In this document: positions 46,785 through 54,336 of the stretch, piece after piece
Position numbering within the stretch: the first letter of the stretch is position 1
How the letters are laid out: each line of letters opens with the position of its first letter
From: an uncultured Romboutsia sp.
Lineage (GTDB): Bacteria > Bacillota > Clostridia > Peptostreptococcales > Peptostreptococcaceae
DNA length: 64,000 nt
Reading direction: 5' to 3'
NCBI GenBank assembly: GCA_937880075.1
Contig: CALFLM010000033.1
Coordinates: forward strand, 30,452-94,451
Position numbers and translations under genes: made by a program
Notes under the pieces: model-generated
Told to the model about the DNA's origin: nothing
Database searches by the model: none
What the model saw: the letters and a program-made list of their open reading frames with translations, nothing else

Positions 46785-47531
46785 CTATTTTTTACATACA
46801 AAGAATATTCTTTCGCTATCTTCTTTTGGAGATTCAAAAGTAAAGTCTCCATAAGTCTTCACTTTTGTGAATCCTGATTTTTTAAGCATTTTAAGAACTT
46901 CTTTTTCTGTATAAGCTCTTTGTTGATGTACTTCTTCAAATCTTGTAAATCTACCATCATCTTCTCTTATGAAGAATGCTAATTCCATCTCTACTATATT
47001 TTCTTCTTCATCGAAGTAATTTTGCCACATATACGCAATATCTTCTCTATTTTCACCGTACATGTTATTTCCTAATATAGTAGACAATTTATAATATGAA
47101 CTTATATCAAATATAAATATTCCATCATCTTTTAATAGCTCATAGGCTTTTTCAAATACACTTTCTAATTCATCATCATAAGTTAAGTAATTAAATCCAT
47201 CACATGCACATAATATACAATCTAGATTTGGTATATCAAAGTCTAATTCTGCTATATCTTGCTGAAGTAATACTAATTCAACACCTTCTTTTTCTGCTTT
47301 TTCTCTTGCCACACTAAGCATCTCATCTGATATATCTATACCAGCTATATCATAATTTTTCTTAGTTAAAGGTATAGTTAAATTACCTGTCCCACAAGCT
47401 AGTTCTAATATACTTTGAACTTGAACATTTTCATTTTTTATTATATCTTCTATATATTTAACCCATCCGTTGTAATCAACTTCATTCATTAGTTCATCGT
47501 ATACGAATGCGAAGTCTTTATACTGTTTCAT
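46785..47531 (-). CDS. Class I SAM-dependent methyltransferase
   Basis: A 248-residue methyltransferase. A start typical of this clostridial family (YKDFAFVYDELMNEVDYNGW) is followed by motif I ILELACGTGNLTIPL near 42, acidic loop GIDISDEML, and CILCACDGFNYL in the motif IV position. The C-terminal half is beta-rich (MELAFFIREDDGRFTRFEEVH QQR). Its start overlaps the stop of the SASP-like gene by 14 nt and hslO follows 25 nt later, so the three are likely one operon. Acceptor unknown; relatives are annotated only as methyltransferases. Confidence 0.9.
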   Translation of the reverse strand: MKQYKDFAFVYDELMNEVDYNGWVKYIEDIIKNENVQVQSILELACGTGNLTIPLTKKNYDIAGIDISDEMLSVAREKAEKEGVELVLLQQDIAELDFDIPNLDCILCACDGFNYLTYDDELESVFEKAYELLKDDGIFIFDISSYYKLSTILGNNMYGENREDIAYMWQNYFDEEENIVEMELAFFIREDDGRFTRFEEVHQQRAYTEKEVLKMLKKSGFTKVKTYGDFTFESPKEDSERIFFVCKK

Positions 47532-47769
47532 TGTCCTTTTTCGCTTCCTCCGCCTTTTTCTTTTGCTTTTTCCTTGATGTTAACATTCCACCAATTTTTC
47601 CAGCTTCTTTAGCAGTAAGTCCTGCCCACCCTAGCTCTGTAACTTTGTCTATTAGTCCAAGCTCAGATGCAATCTCATATTTCATTATATCATTATCTGT
47701 CAATATCTTACTTTTTTTAGATTTTGTTGCACTTTTTTTACCTGGTTTATTTAAAATATCTTTTTCCAT
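47518..47769 (-). CDS. SASP-like (alpha/beta small acid-soluble spore protein) with basic tails
   Basis: An 83-residue protein. The centre (about 30-66) has the SASP pattern: KYEIASELGL, matching the GPR protease cleavage region, then GLTAKEAGKIGGMLTSR, matching the second conserved helix (usually GxxGGxMxKxLV). Unlike true alpha/beta SASPs it has a Lys-rich N-terminal extension (GKKSATKSKKSK) and a Lys/Glu-rich tail (KKQKKKAEEAKKD). It could be a spore DNA-binding protein of a divergent class. Translation overlaps the next gene. The gene upstream is separated by about 500 bp. Confidence 0.75.
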   Translation of the reverse strand: MEKDILNKPGKKSATKSKKSKILTDNDIMKYEIASELGLIDKVTELGWAGLTAKEAGKIGGMLTSRKKQKKKAEEAKKDNETV

Positions 47770-47898
47770 AAATGATCACCTCTTATATTTTTAGTTTTAT
47801 CATCTAGATAAAATTTATACAAATATTTAAAGGGGTATATTATATTAAATATATTATTCTATTGAGAATAGTTTTATCAGTTTATATACTTTAACCTT

Positions 47899-48033
47899 TA
47901 TTAATCTGTTACTCTAATTGTTTTGATAAGCGTATTGAAATTACTATATAAAGTTTTTAACTATCAAAATGTAGCTTGTTAAAACCTAGTATTTTCAATA
48001 ATCATATTTAATTATCACAACGAGTTTATTAAT
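47899..48033 (-). repeat. Degenerate copy of the 129-bp inverted-repeat element
   Basis: On the minus strand it reads AACTCGTTGTGATAATTAAA at one end and AACAGATTAAT at the other, with ATTGAAAATACTAGG inside. These match the ends and a core segment of the copies at 49541 and 52024 in the opposite orientation. Confidence 0.5.
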
Positions 48034-48215
48034 AAATTTATATATATATTCTAATAATAATTCTACATTATAAAATACTTTTATTATTTATGGTACTTTT
48101 GAACAATACAAAATAATAATTTTACTTAATGAAGTATTTTAATTAAAACATATATATATATATATATATAAGATTTTACAAAATGATAGATATTTTTATG
48201 AAAAAAGTAAATATT

Positions 48216-48256
48216 AAAAGAGTATCTTATATTCTATATTTATAAGATACTCTTTT
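48216..48256 (-). terminator. Terminator of the DUF4397 gene
   Basis: AAAAGAGTATCTTATA / TATAAGATACTCTTTT perfect 16-bp stem, A/T runs outside. Confidence 0.85.
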
Positions 48257-48265
48257 ATATTTTAT

Positions 48266-48871
48266 TTAAATCATAAAGGTAGCTCCATCAAGAGATTGGA
48301 AAATTTGGAAGTTAGGTTTATTACCTAATGCATAAAAACTATATACTCTTCCAGGATTTATAGTGACTCTTGTTTGCCTAATTAATTGACCATTTTCATT
48401 TAATAATATATCTACTTGATATGTTTTAGGATCTATTTCTGTATATGGAGTTACTTCTTTATACTCAACATCTTCTAAAACCATTTGTTTATCTAATAGT
48501 ATGTCTACCGGTCTTCCATTTGGAACCAAATGTATAAACCTTACTCTAGATTTATTACCTGTTGGTGTCTCCATTTCTTCTTTTATTGGTAGTATGTCTA
48601 TTGTCTTATCAGCCTCTCCTGTAATTGCTATAGTCATTAATTCATCTGGACTAATTTCTACAGTACCAGTAACAATAGGATTTTCCTTTTGATCTTTAGG
48701 AAAAACTTCTACTGTATATTTTCCTTCTGGAACATATACATAGGGTGTAAAATCGGTAAATTGAACATTATAAAAAAATGGGCTCCCATTTAGATATATA
48801 TCTACAACATCTTCACCTACTACTGCATGTAAGGCTCTAACTAAAGAGTAATTTTCGTTGAAATTTCTCAC
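48266..48871 (-). CDS. DUF4397 domain protein
   Basis: A 201-residue protein without signal peptide, made of two beta-sandwich halves: about 8-95 (VRALHAVVGEDVVDIYLNG, YVYVPEGKYTVEVFP) and about 110-200 (VRFIHLVPNGRPVDILLDK, TEIDPKTYQVDILL, GRVYSFYALGNKPNFQIF). This is the DUF4397 repeat pattern, common in clostridial spore-associated or surface proteins of unknown role. The lack of a secretion signal suggests a cytoplasmic or mother-cell (spore coat) location; that is inference. It stands alone between a terminator and the VOC gene. Confidence 0.8.
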   Translation of the reverse strand: MRNFNENYSLVRALHAVVGEDVVDIYLNGSPFFYNVQFTDFTPYVYVPEGKYTVEVFPKDQKENPIVTGTVEISPDELMTIAITGEADKTIDILPIKEEMETPTGNKSRVRFIHLVPNGRPVDILLDKQMVLEDVEYKEVTPYTEIDPKTYQVDILLNENGQLIRQTRVTINPGRVYSFYALGNKPNFQIFQSLDGATFMI

Positions 48872-48952
48872 TTTGTATCCCCCTTAATTTTAAAATATCA
48901 TACTACTATCATAATATTAAGCATTTACCTTTTTTGACACTATTTAAATTTT

Positions 48953-49357
48953 CTATATATCCGTATCTCTTATTTCTATTTCTGTACCTTCTGGTGCCTT
49001 TATTTTAAATAATTTTTCACCTTCAACTTCATATACAACTTGTCCATTTTTTAATTTGAAGTCTGTATATCCTAAATCCTTAATTCTATCGTATTCTTTT
49101 TGTACATCATCAACTAAAAAACCTAAATGTACAGGTCCTGAGTTTAAGGAGCTCCATTTATTTAAAGTATCATTAGCTTTAGCTGTTTGTAGCTCTATCA
49201 TAAATTCTCCAGATTTTATCCAAGTGTTATAATCTCTAGTATGAAAATCCTTACTCTCTTGAATTATCTTAAAACCTAATATATTTGTGTAAAAATCTAA
49301 TGATTCTTTATATCTATCAGTTTGAATACACACATGGTGTATCATTTTTATCCCCAT
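48953..49357 (-). CDS. VOC-family (glyoxalase-like) protein
   Basis: A 134-residue vicinal-oxygen-chelate protein: MIHHVCIQTDRYKESLDFYT with the first metal His, LGFKIIQES, FMIELQTAK, GPVHLGFLVDDVQKEYDRI with the second His, and the C-terminal IKAPEGTEIEIRD with the metal Glu. The fold and metal residues fit lactoylglutathione-lyase/fosfomycin-resistance relatives, but substrate cannot be read. I start at MGIKM (49357), with GGAGG 7 nt upstream, rather than 14 codons earlier. A perfect 17-bp inverted repeat lies 34 nt upstream, a possible operator. Confidence 0.85.
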   Translation of the reverse strand: MGIKMIHHVCIQTDRYKESLDFYTNILGFKIIQESKDFHTRDYNTWIKSGEFMIELQTAKANDTLNKWSSLNSGPVHLGFLVDDVQKEYDRIKDLGYTDFKLKNGQVVYEVEGEKLFKIKAPEGTEIEIRDTDI

Positions 49358-49391
49358 GTTTAGTCCTCCAATTCCATCTTTATTATTTATT

Positions 49392-49432
49392 TTATACACA
49401 TAATAACATCAAAATTGTTATTATGTGTATAA
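49392..49432. promoter_or_regulatory. Perfect 17-bp inverted repeat upstream of the VOC gene
   Basis: TTATACACATAATAACA and TGTTATTATGTGTATAA are exact reverse complements around TCAAAAT. It lies 35-75 nt upstream of the VOC start codon, so it is an operator candidate; it has no T-run consistent with a minus-strand terminator. Confidence 0.5.
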
Positions 49433-49540
49433 TTAGTATGTTAATACATCTAGTTGCATAGTATTCTTTCTTTATCATTATATCCTTTCCTCAAAATACA
49501 TATTTTAAGTCATATAAATATATTAATTTAACTCGTTCTA

Positions 49541-49669
49541 ATTAACTCGTTGTGCTAGTTAAATTTAGTCATTGAAATTACTAGGGTTGATTATATAAAA
49601 GTGAATTATTAAAAAATGCTGTATAGCATTTTCAATATGTGTAGAGATTAACTAGCACAACAGATTAAT
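49541..49669 (+). repeat. 129-bp element with terminal inverted repeats, copy A
   Basis: Ends ATTAACTCGTTGTGCTAGTT (left) and AACTAGCACAACAGATTAAT (right) are inverted repeats of about 22 bp with three mismatches. 126 of 129 bases match the copy at 52024-52152. It contains the internal palindrome AATGCTGTATAGCATT and encodes nothing. Size, ends and multiple copies suggest a MITE-like element. Confidence 0.75.
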
Positions 49670-49774
49670 TAAATTTAGTTATTAAAAATACTAGAGTCTA
49701 TTATATGAAATTGCATTACTTAAAAAACTATGTAATATTTTCAATATATATTAACTAACACAACAGATTAATTT
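49670..49774 (+). repeat. Partial, diverged copy of the 129-bp element
   Basis: It adjoins copy A and repeats its internal order (AATTTAGTTATT, ACTAGAGTCTATTATAT, ATATTTTCAATAT) and its right end (TTAACTAACACAACAGATTA), but lacks the left end. Confidence 0.65.
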
Positions 49775-49781
49775 AGCTTAA

Positions 49782-49906
49782 ATAAAAAATTCGCTTCGCT
49801 CGAGCGACGTGTCGGCGAAATATTTCATGTCGCCAACGACTTCGTCCGTTGCTTGAGCCACTGCGTGGGAGAAGCATTTCAAAATCTTTTTTACGCTCAA
49901 AACCAA
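49782..49906. repeat. Dispersed GC-richer intergenic repeat, copy 2
   Basis: AATTCGCTTCGCTCGAGCGA, CGTGTCGGCGAAA and TTTCATGTCGCCAACGACTT correspond to 36684-36784. TCGCTCGAGCGA is palindromic. Clearly less AT-rich than the surrounding sequence. Confidence 0.6.
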
Positions 49907-49973
49907 TTTATTGATATTACTTATATTCAGAAGTTATCCACATTTTTTAAAGTATTATAATCTCCTTAAGCGT

Positions 49974-50002
49974 AAAAAAGTTGCTCACAATGAGCAACTT
50001 CT
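49974..50002 (-). terminator. Terminator of hpt
   Basis: AAGTTGCTCA / TGAGCAACTT stem followed by TTTTT on the minus strand. Confidence 0.88.
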
Positions 50003-50005
50003 TTA

Positions 50006-50545
50006 TTATCTATCTTCATTTGTAACATTAAATACATAAGGTATATTTCTATAATAGTCTCCGTAGTTTAATCCATATCCTACAACGAATTTATCCTCTA
50101 TTTCAAATCCACAGTAATCAGGTACTAATTCTACCTTTCTTCTGCTTGGCTTATCAAGTAATACACAAGATTTTACACTGTTAGGATTTTTAGCTTTTAA
50201 ATGATTCATAACATGATGCATAGTAAGTGCTGTATCTGTTATATCATCAACTATTAATACATCGTATCCTTCTAAATCACAGTTAACATCAGATACTACT
50301 TTTACATTTCCAGTACTTTGTTCTCCATGTCCGTAACTTGAAGTAGTCATAAATTCAATTTTAACCGGTACAGTTATATTTCTTACTAAATCTGCACAGA
50401 ATATGAAGCTTCCCTTTAATAAAGATACTACTAAAAGATTTTTTCCTTCGTAGTCTTTAGATATTTCAGCTCCTAATTCTTTAAGTTTTGATGCTATTTG
50501 CTCTTCAGAACATAAAACTTCCCACTTCTTAGTTTCTATATTCAT
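50006..50545 (-). CDS. hpt: Hypoxanthine phosphoribosyltransferase
   Basis: A 179-residue purine-salvage enzyme making IMP or GMP from hypoxanthine or guanine and PRPP. The PRPP signature VLIVDDITDTALTM near 100, LLVVSLLKGSFIF near 40, EFMTTSSYG and FVVGYGLNYGDYYRN near 155 fit. It starts 68 nt after the cysteine-desulfidase-like gene, on the same strand, and may be read through from the sigma-54 promoter or have its own. Confidence 0.96.
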   Translation of the reverse strand: MNIETKKWEVLCSEEQIASKLKELGAEISKDYEGKNLLVVSLLKGSFIFCADLVRNITVPVKIEFMTTSSYGHGEQSTGNVKVVSDVNCDLEGYDVLIVDDITDTALTMHHVMNHLKAKNPNSVKSCVLLDKPSRRKVELVPDYCGFEIEDKFVVGYGLNYGDYYRNIPYVFNVTNEDR

Positions 50546-50613
50546 TGTTTAACCCTCCACTAATATGATGATATTATTCATTTTATAGGAGATTAAATAG
50601 TTTTGCAAGACAA

Positions 50614-51918
50614 TTACTTAACCTTGTTCATATCATCCATTACATTTATTATAACCTCATCTGTAACTGTCATTCCTTTATCACTTACTCTACCTAAGTT
50701 TTGTATGCTTTCTTCTACACTTGAACCTACTATTCCGTTTTTAGATGGAACAAAACAATTTTGATTTGCAATTATAGCACTTTGTACTGCTGCTGATGCT
50801 GCTGATGCTAATTTTACTGAACAACCAGATTTGGCTCCATCGCATATCATACCACTTAAACTGGCTACTATATGTTCCATAGCTCCTTCAACTTTCTTTA
50901 TGTCTCCACTCATCAGCCAAGCTATAGCTGCTGTAGCTCCTGTTGATGCGGCAACACCACATCCACATACTGCAGATAATCTCCCTGTAAAGTTTTTAAC
51001 ATACGCTGTTACTAGATGAGATATTGCTAATGCTTTAGCTAATTTTTCATCAGTTTGTGGGAATTTTTTGTTATAAGCAACTATTGGCAGTATAGCTGTT
51101 ATACCGTGGTTTCCACTACCATTTGAGCTCATAACTGGCATTTTTACACCTGCCATTCTAGCATCTGATGCTGCCGCTGTTATCATCATAGCATTGTTTA
51201 ATAAGTCATCTCCAAGTAATCCATCTTCAATAGATTTCTTTATTCCGTATCCAACACCTATACCAACTTTATGGTTTAATCCATAATTAGCTATTTCTTC
51301 ATTCATAGCTATTCCTTCTAATAAGAATTCTATATCCTTAAAATCTAATCTTTCTATATTCTCAACTAATTCTTTTATAGTTATTGTATCTAATATATTT
51401 TCTTTATTTTCAACTGTAATTGCTACTTCTACTGGTTGTTCTTCATTTAATAATACTTCTTTATTAGCTTCTAAGTAAACAAATTTATCATGCTTAGTTC
51501 TTATTACAACCTTTGAAGTTCTTGTAGCTCCTTGTAAATAAACTTCTATATAAATCTTTTCCTTAGTGTTAGCAGGTGATATATCTATAGGAGTATTATC
51601 CATGTATTCTTCTGCAAGTTTAACTTCTTCTGGAGTTAAAGTTTCTAATACTCTTAATCCATTTTCAGAGTGTCCACCTATAAATCCTAAAGCTACTGAT
51701 ATCTTAAGACCTACTCTTTCTGTTCCTGGTATTCCTACGCACATTCCATTTTTATATACGTTTGGACTAACTAGTACAGAGTGTTTTACTATCTCTTCAC
51801 CTAATAATTCTTTGGCTTTTGCACAAGCTAGTGCTACAGCAACTGGCTCAGTACATCCTAATGCTGGTTTTACCTCTGCATTTAATATATTAACTAACTG
51901 TTCTTTTACATTTCTCAT
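50614..51918 (-). CDS. UPF0597/CyuA-type L-cysteine desulfidase-like protein
   Basis: A 434-residue protein of the UPF0597 (YhaM/CyuA) family. Members are oxygen-sensitive Fe-S enzymes that release sulfide, ammonia and pyruvate from L-cysteine, related to the alpha chain of serine dehydratase. Features: N-terminal VKPALGCTEPVAVALA, central SSNGSGNHGITAILPI, and the cluster Cys in VCGCGVAASTGATAA and MICDGAKSGCSVKLA. A -24/-12 promoter precedes it (51957-51974) and a sigma-54 activator with a Cys-rich sensor is its upstream neighbour, which supports regulated cysteine or related amino-acid catabolism. The family contains members of uncertain substrate. Confidence 0.85.
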   Translation of the reverse strand: MRNVKEQLVNILNAEVKPALGCTEPVAVALACAKAKELLGEEIVKHSVLVSPNVYKNGMCVGIPGTERVGLKISVALGFIGGHSENGLRVLETLTPEEVKLAEEYMDNTPIDISPANTKEKIYIEVYLQGATRTSKVVIRTKHDKFVYLEANKEVLLNEEQPVEVAITVENKENILDTITIKELVENIERLDFKDIEFLLEGIAMNEEIANYGLNHKVGIGVGYGIKKSIEDGLLGDDLLNNAMMITAAASDARMAGVKMPVMSSNGSGNHGITAILPIVAYNKKFPQTDEKLAKALAISHLVTAYVKNFTGRLSAVCGCGVAASTGATAAIAWLMSGDIKKVEGAMEHIVASLSGMICDGAKSGCSVKLASAASAAVQSAIIANQNCFVPSKNGIVGSSVEESIQNLGRVSDKGMTVTDEVIINVMDDMNKVK

Positions 51919-51956
51919 AATTTATACCTCCAAAATATTTTTGATATTTTTATATA

Positions 51957-51974
51957 AAGCAATAATCATGCCAA
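51957..51974 (-). promoter_or_regulatory. Sigma-54 (-24/-12) promoter
   Basis: The minus strand reads TTGGCATGATTATTGCTT. GG and GC are 10 nt apart, and it matches the consensus TGGCAYR-N4-TTGCW. Transcription would start near 51947, leaving a roughly 30-nt leader with the SD GGAGG before the ATG at 51918. Confidence 0.88.
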
Positions 51975-52023
51975 CTTTTATTTTTTAGTATAATATCTAT
52001 AATTCTTAATTATAAAATGATAA

Positions 52024-52152
52024 TTTAACTCGTTGTGCTAATTAAATTTAGTCATTGAAATTACTAGGGTTGATTATATAAAAGTGAATTATTAAAAAAT
52101 ACTGTATAGCATTTTCAATATGTGTAGAGATTAACTAGCACAACAGATTAAT
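52024..52152 (+). repeat. 129-bp element with terminal inverted repeats, copy C
   Basis: Same length and orientation as 49541-49669, three mismatches by eye. Ends TTTAACTCGTTGTGCTAATT and TTAACTAGCACAACAGATTA. It lies in the upstream region of a sigma-54 promoter. Confidence 0.75.
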
Positions 52153-52320
52153 TTATTTATTCTAAATTTATGCACTTAATATATTTAATATAGTTATTTA
52201 TAGACTTGTCTAAGCTTTTCATAAAAATAATTTTAAAATCATTTTTAATTACAAATTTTATTTTATATAAAAAATAAGTTTTATGCACTATTAAAATTAT
52301 ATTTCTATATCAAAATGATA

Positions 52321-52360
52321 AAAAAAAATCTCAAAATGAGATTTAGTCTCATTTTGAGAT
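52321..52360 (-). terminator. Terminator of the sigma-54 activator gene
   Basis: ATCTCAAAATGAGA / TCTCATTTTGAGAT perfect stem with eight T on the minus strand. The stem overlaps the last codons; the TGA stop lies in it. Confidence 0.9.
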
Positions 52361-54118
52361 TATATTATATTTATCTAATTTTCGATATAAAGTAGCTCTT
52401 GATATTCCTAAAGACTTAGCCACTAAATCTTTATCCTTTTTATAATCCTTATATTTATTTAAAGCTTTTATTATCTCTCTTCTTTCTAATTCATCTAAAG
52501 TTTCTATATCTTTATTATCCATTGATACTTGATTTTTGGGGTTTTGCTTTATTTTGCTTGGCAATATATCTACAGTAATTCTATTAGAGGGTGACATGTT
52601 TATACTATACTCTATTATATTTTGTAGTTCTCTAATATTGCCTGACCATTTATATTTTATTAAAGTTTTAATTACATTTTCATCAACATATTCTACATCT
52701 TTATCAAGTTTTTTAGCATACTCTTTAACCATAAAATCTATTAATAAAGGTATATCTTCTTTTCGTTCTCTTAAACTAGGTAAATTTATAGGTATAACAT
52801 TTAATCTATAATATAAATCTTCTCTAAATGAACCATTACTTACCATATTTTCTAGATTTTTATTTGTAGCTGCTATCACCCTTACATCTATTGATTTATT
52901 TGAATTAGACCCTATTTTATTAAGTTCCTTTTCTTGTAGAACTCTAAGTAATTTTGCTTGTAAGTGAAGACTCATATCTCCTATTTCATCTAAGAAAATA
53001 GTTCCTTTGTCTGCTAGTTCAAACTTCCCTAAATTTCCACCCTTTTTAGCACCAGTAAATGCGCCTTCTTCATATCCGAATAGTTCACTTTCTAGTAAAT
53101 TATCTGGTATAGCAGCACAGTTTACTGCTATAAAAGGATTTTCACTCCTTTGACTATGATTATGTATAGCTCTTGCAAATAACTCTTTGCCTGTCCCACT
53201 TTCACCTATTATCAATACTGTAGAGGTTGATTTTGATGCCATTAATGCTTCACTTTTTGTATTTTTTATAATTTGACTTTCTCCAATTATATTATCAAGC
53301 ATTATCTTATATTCTTTATTAATTTTATTATAATTTTTTATAGCATCTTTTTTATCTATAAAATCTATAACATACCCCTTTAGTTCATTATTTAATACTA
53401 TTTTATTTATATTGTATATACCTCTTAATGTATACTTTTCTTTTTTATAATAAAAACTATAGGATTTCTCTTTTTCAAATTTATTAATTGGTGTTGCACT
53501 CATAAAATCTAGTATGTTAAAAATATTTTCATTACATATAGAATTACTTAATTTAAATATTTCTTTAAACTTAGAATTGTATCTATCTATATTTCCTTTT
53601 ACATCAATAGATACTATAGCTTTATCCATACTATCTAATAATGTTTCTAGCTTTTTCTTTTCTAGCTCTAATTCATAAGCTTTAATCTTCGCTTTTAATT
53701 TATTAGATATTAAATCAGCCATTTTGCCCAAAAAGTTGATAAGGTTTTCATGATTTTTATTTATTCTATCTGCTTGCTTCCTATCAAAAGCGATAAGACC
53801 TATTACTCCATATGATTTTCCTTCACATACTATTGGGCAACACATTTCCGAGAACTCCCTGCAATCTGACCTTAAGTAACATTCTTTACATATTTCATTG
53901 CAACTTGGATCAGTTATTAATATAGTTGATTGTTCAATTATTGATTTTTTAAAAGCTGAATATCCATTAACTTTTTTACCAATTTTTTGCAAATATATAC
54001 CAGTTCCAGCTACTCTTACTAAGTTCTCATCAACTATAGTTACATCTATTTCTAAAACTGCTTCTATAGCTTCTGCTATCTTTTGTATTTCATCTTTTAT
54101 ATATTTTAGAGTTATCAT
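52349..54118 (-). CDS. Sigma-54-dependent transcriptional activator with Cys-rich sensor, PAS and AAA+ domains
   Basis: A 589-residue enhancer-binding protein. The N-terminal sensor (about 1-145) contains a Cys cluster, CNEICKECYLRSDCREFSEM with CCPIVCEG, and ends in a GAF-like GVIGLIAFD. A coiled coil and PAS domain (about 150-265: LLDSMDKAIVSIDVKGNIDR) follow. The AAA+ domain (about 280-510) has Walker A GESGTGKE, the sigma-54 contact loop GAFTGA, Walker B GTIFLDEIGD and the Arg fingers REDLYYRL. A Fis-type HTH (about 560-585: AKSLGISRATLYRKL) closes it. Its nearest target is the promoter at 51957. Similar clostridial regulators control amino-acid catabolism; the Cys cluster may bind metal, Fe-S or sense thiols. 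Ligand unproven. Confidence 0.93.
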   Translation of the reverse strand: MITLKYIKDEIQKIAEAIEAVLEIDVTIVDENLVRVAGTGIYLQKIGKKVNGYSAFKKSIIEQSTILITDPSCNEICKECYLRSDCREFSEMCCPIVCEGKSYGVIGLIAFDRKQADRINKNHENLINFLGKMADLISNKLKAKIKAYELELEKKKLETLLDSMDKAIVSIDVKGNIDRYNSKFKEIFKLSNSICNENIFNILDFMSATPINKFEKEKSYSFYYKKEKYTLRGIYNINKIVLNNELKGYVIDFIDKKDAIKNYNKINKEYKIMLDNIIGESQIIKNTKSEALMASKSTSTVLIIGESGTGKELFARAIHNHSQRSENPFIAVNCAAIPDNLLESELFGYEEGAFTGAKKGGNLGKFELADKGTIFLDEIGDMSLHLQAKLLRVLQEKELNKIGSNSNKSIDVRVIAATNKNLENMVSNGSFREDLYYRLNVIPINLPSLRERKEDIPLLIDFMVKEYAKKLDKDVEYVDENVIKTLIKYKWSGNIRELQNIIEYSINMSPSNRITVDILPSKIKQNPKNQVSMDNKDIETLDELERREIIKALNKYKDYKKDKDLVAKSLGISRATLYRKLDKYNIISK

Positions 54119-54120
54119 AG

Positions 54121-54261
54121 TTATTTATCCTTAATCTTTTTTAGGTTAAGTATTTCTTTAATTTCTTTTAATAACACATATATCTTATTTAATGTAAATT
54201 GAATAGACATAAGTACTATAAAAAGCATAACTACTATTACTAAATTATAATTTATTGTCAT
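54121..54261 (-). CDS. 46-residue single-pass membrane protein
   Basis: An ATG at 54261 with GGAG about 11 nt upstream encodes MTINYNLVIVVMLFIVLMSI..., a membrane helix of about 20 residues followed by a Lys/Glu/Ile amphipathic tail (LLKEIKEILNLKKIKDK). It stops 2 nt before the start of the sigma-54 activator, so the two are almost certainly translated from one mRNA, and the AAGGAT in its last codons is the activator's SD. I recognise no family. A leader protein or membrane partner of the regulator is possible. Confidence 0.6.
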   Translation of the reverse strand: MTINYNLVIVVMLFIVLMSIQFTLNKIYVLLKEIKEILNLKKIKDK

Positions 54262-54297
54262 AAGTATATTTTCTCCTACTTTATTATTTTTAAATAT

Positions 54298-54323
54298 AAA
54301 AGACCAGGTAAAACCTAGTCTTT
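54298..54323 (-). terminator. Terminator of the methyltransferase-like gene
   Basis: AAAGACTAGGT / ACCTGGTCTTT stem on the minus strand followed by TATATTTA. Confidence 0.7.
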
Positions 54324-54336
54324 ATACACTATATTA

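Larger units (their letters stand above)
47770..48265. other. Intergenic stretch
   Basis: It holds a degenerate inverted-orientation copy of the 129-bp element (about 47899-48033), a run of TA repeats (about 48150-48168), and the terminator of the DUF4397 gene (48216-48256). No gene seen. Confidence 0.6.
49358..50005. other. Repeat-rich intergenic stretch
   Basis: From left: a perfect 17-bp palindrome (49392-49432), a partial element end (about 49525-49544), a full 129-bp element (49541-49669), an adjoining partial copy (49670-49774), a GC-richer dispersed repeat (49782-49906) and the hpt terminator (49974-50002). No gene. Confidence 0.7.
51919..52348. other. Intergenic region between the sigma-54 activator and its likely target
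   Basis: It carries the sigma-54 promoter (51957-51974), a 129-bp element (52024-52152) at about 70-190 bp upstream of the likely start site, where activator-binding sites normally lie, and the activator gene's terminator (52321-52360). No gene. Confidence 0.65.

Noticed and set aside
48140..48172. TA-repeat run as a possible phase-variation tract
   Set aside because: It lies in intergenic sequence far from a start codon or promoter core that I can identify; a dinucleotide run in very AT-rich DNA is not remarkable on its own.
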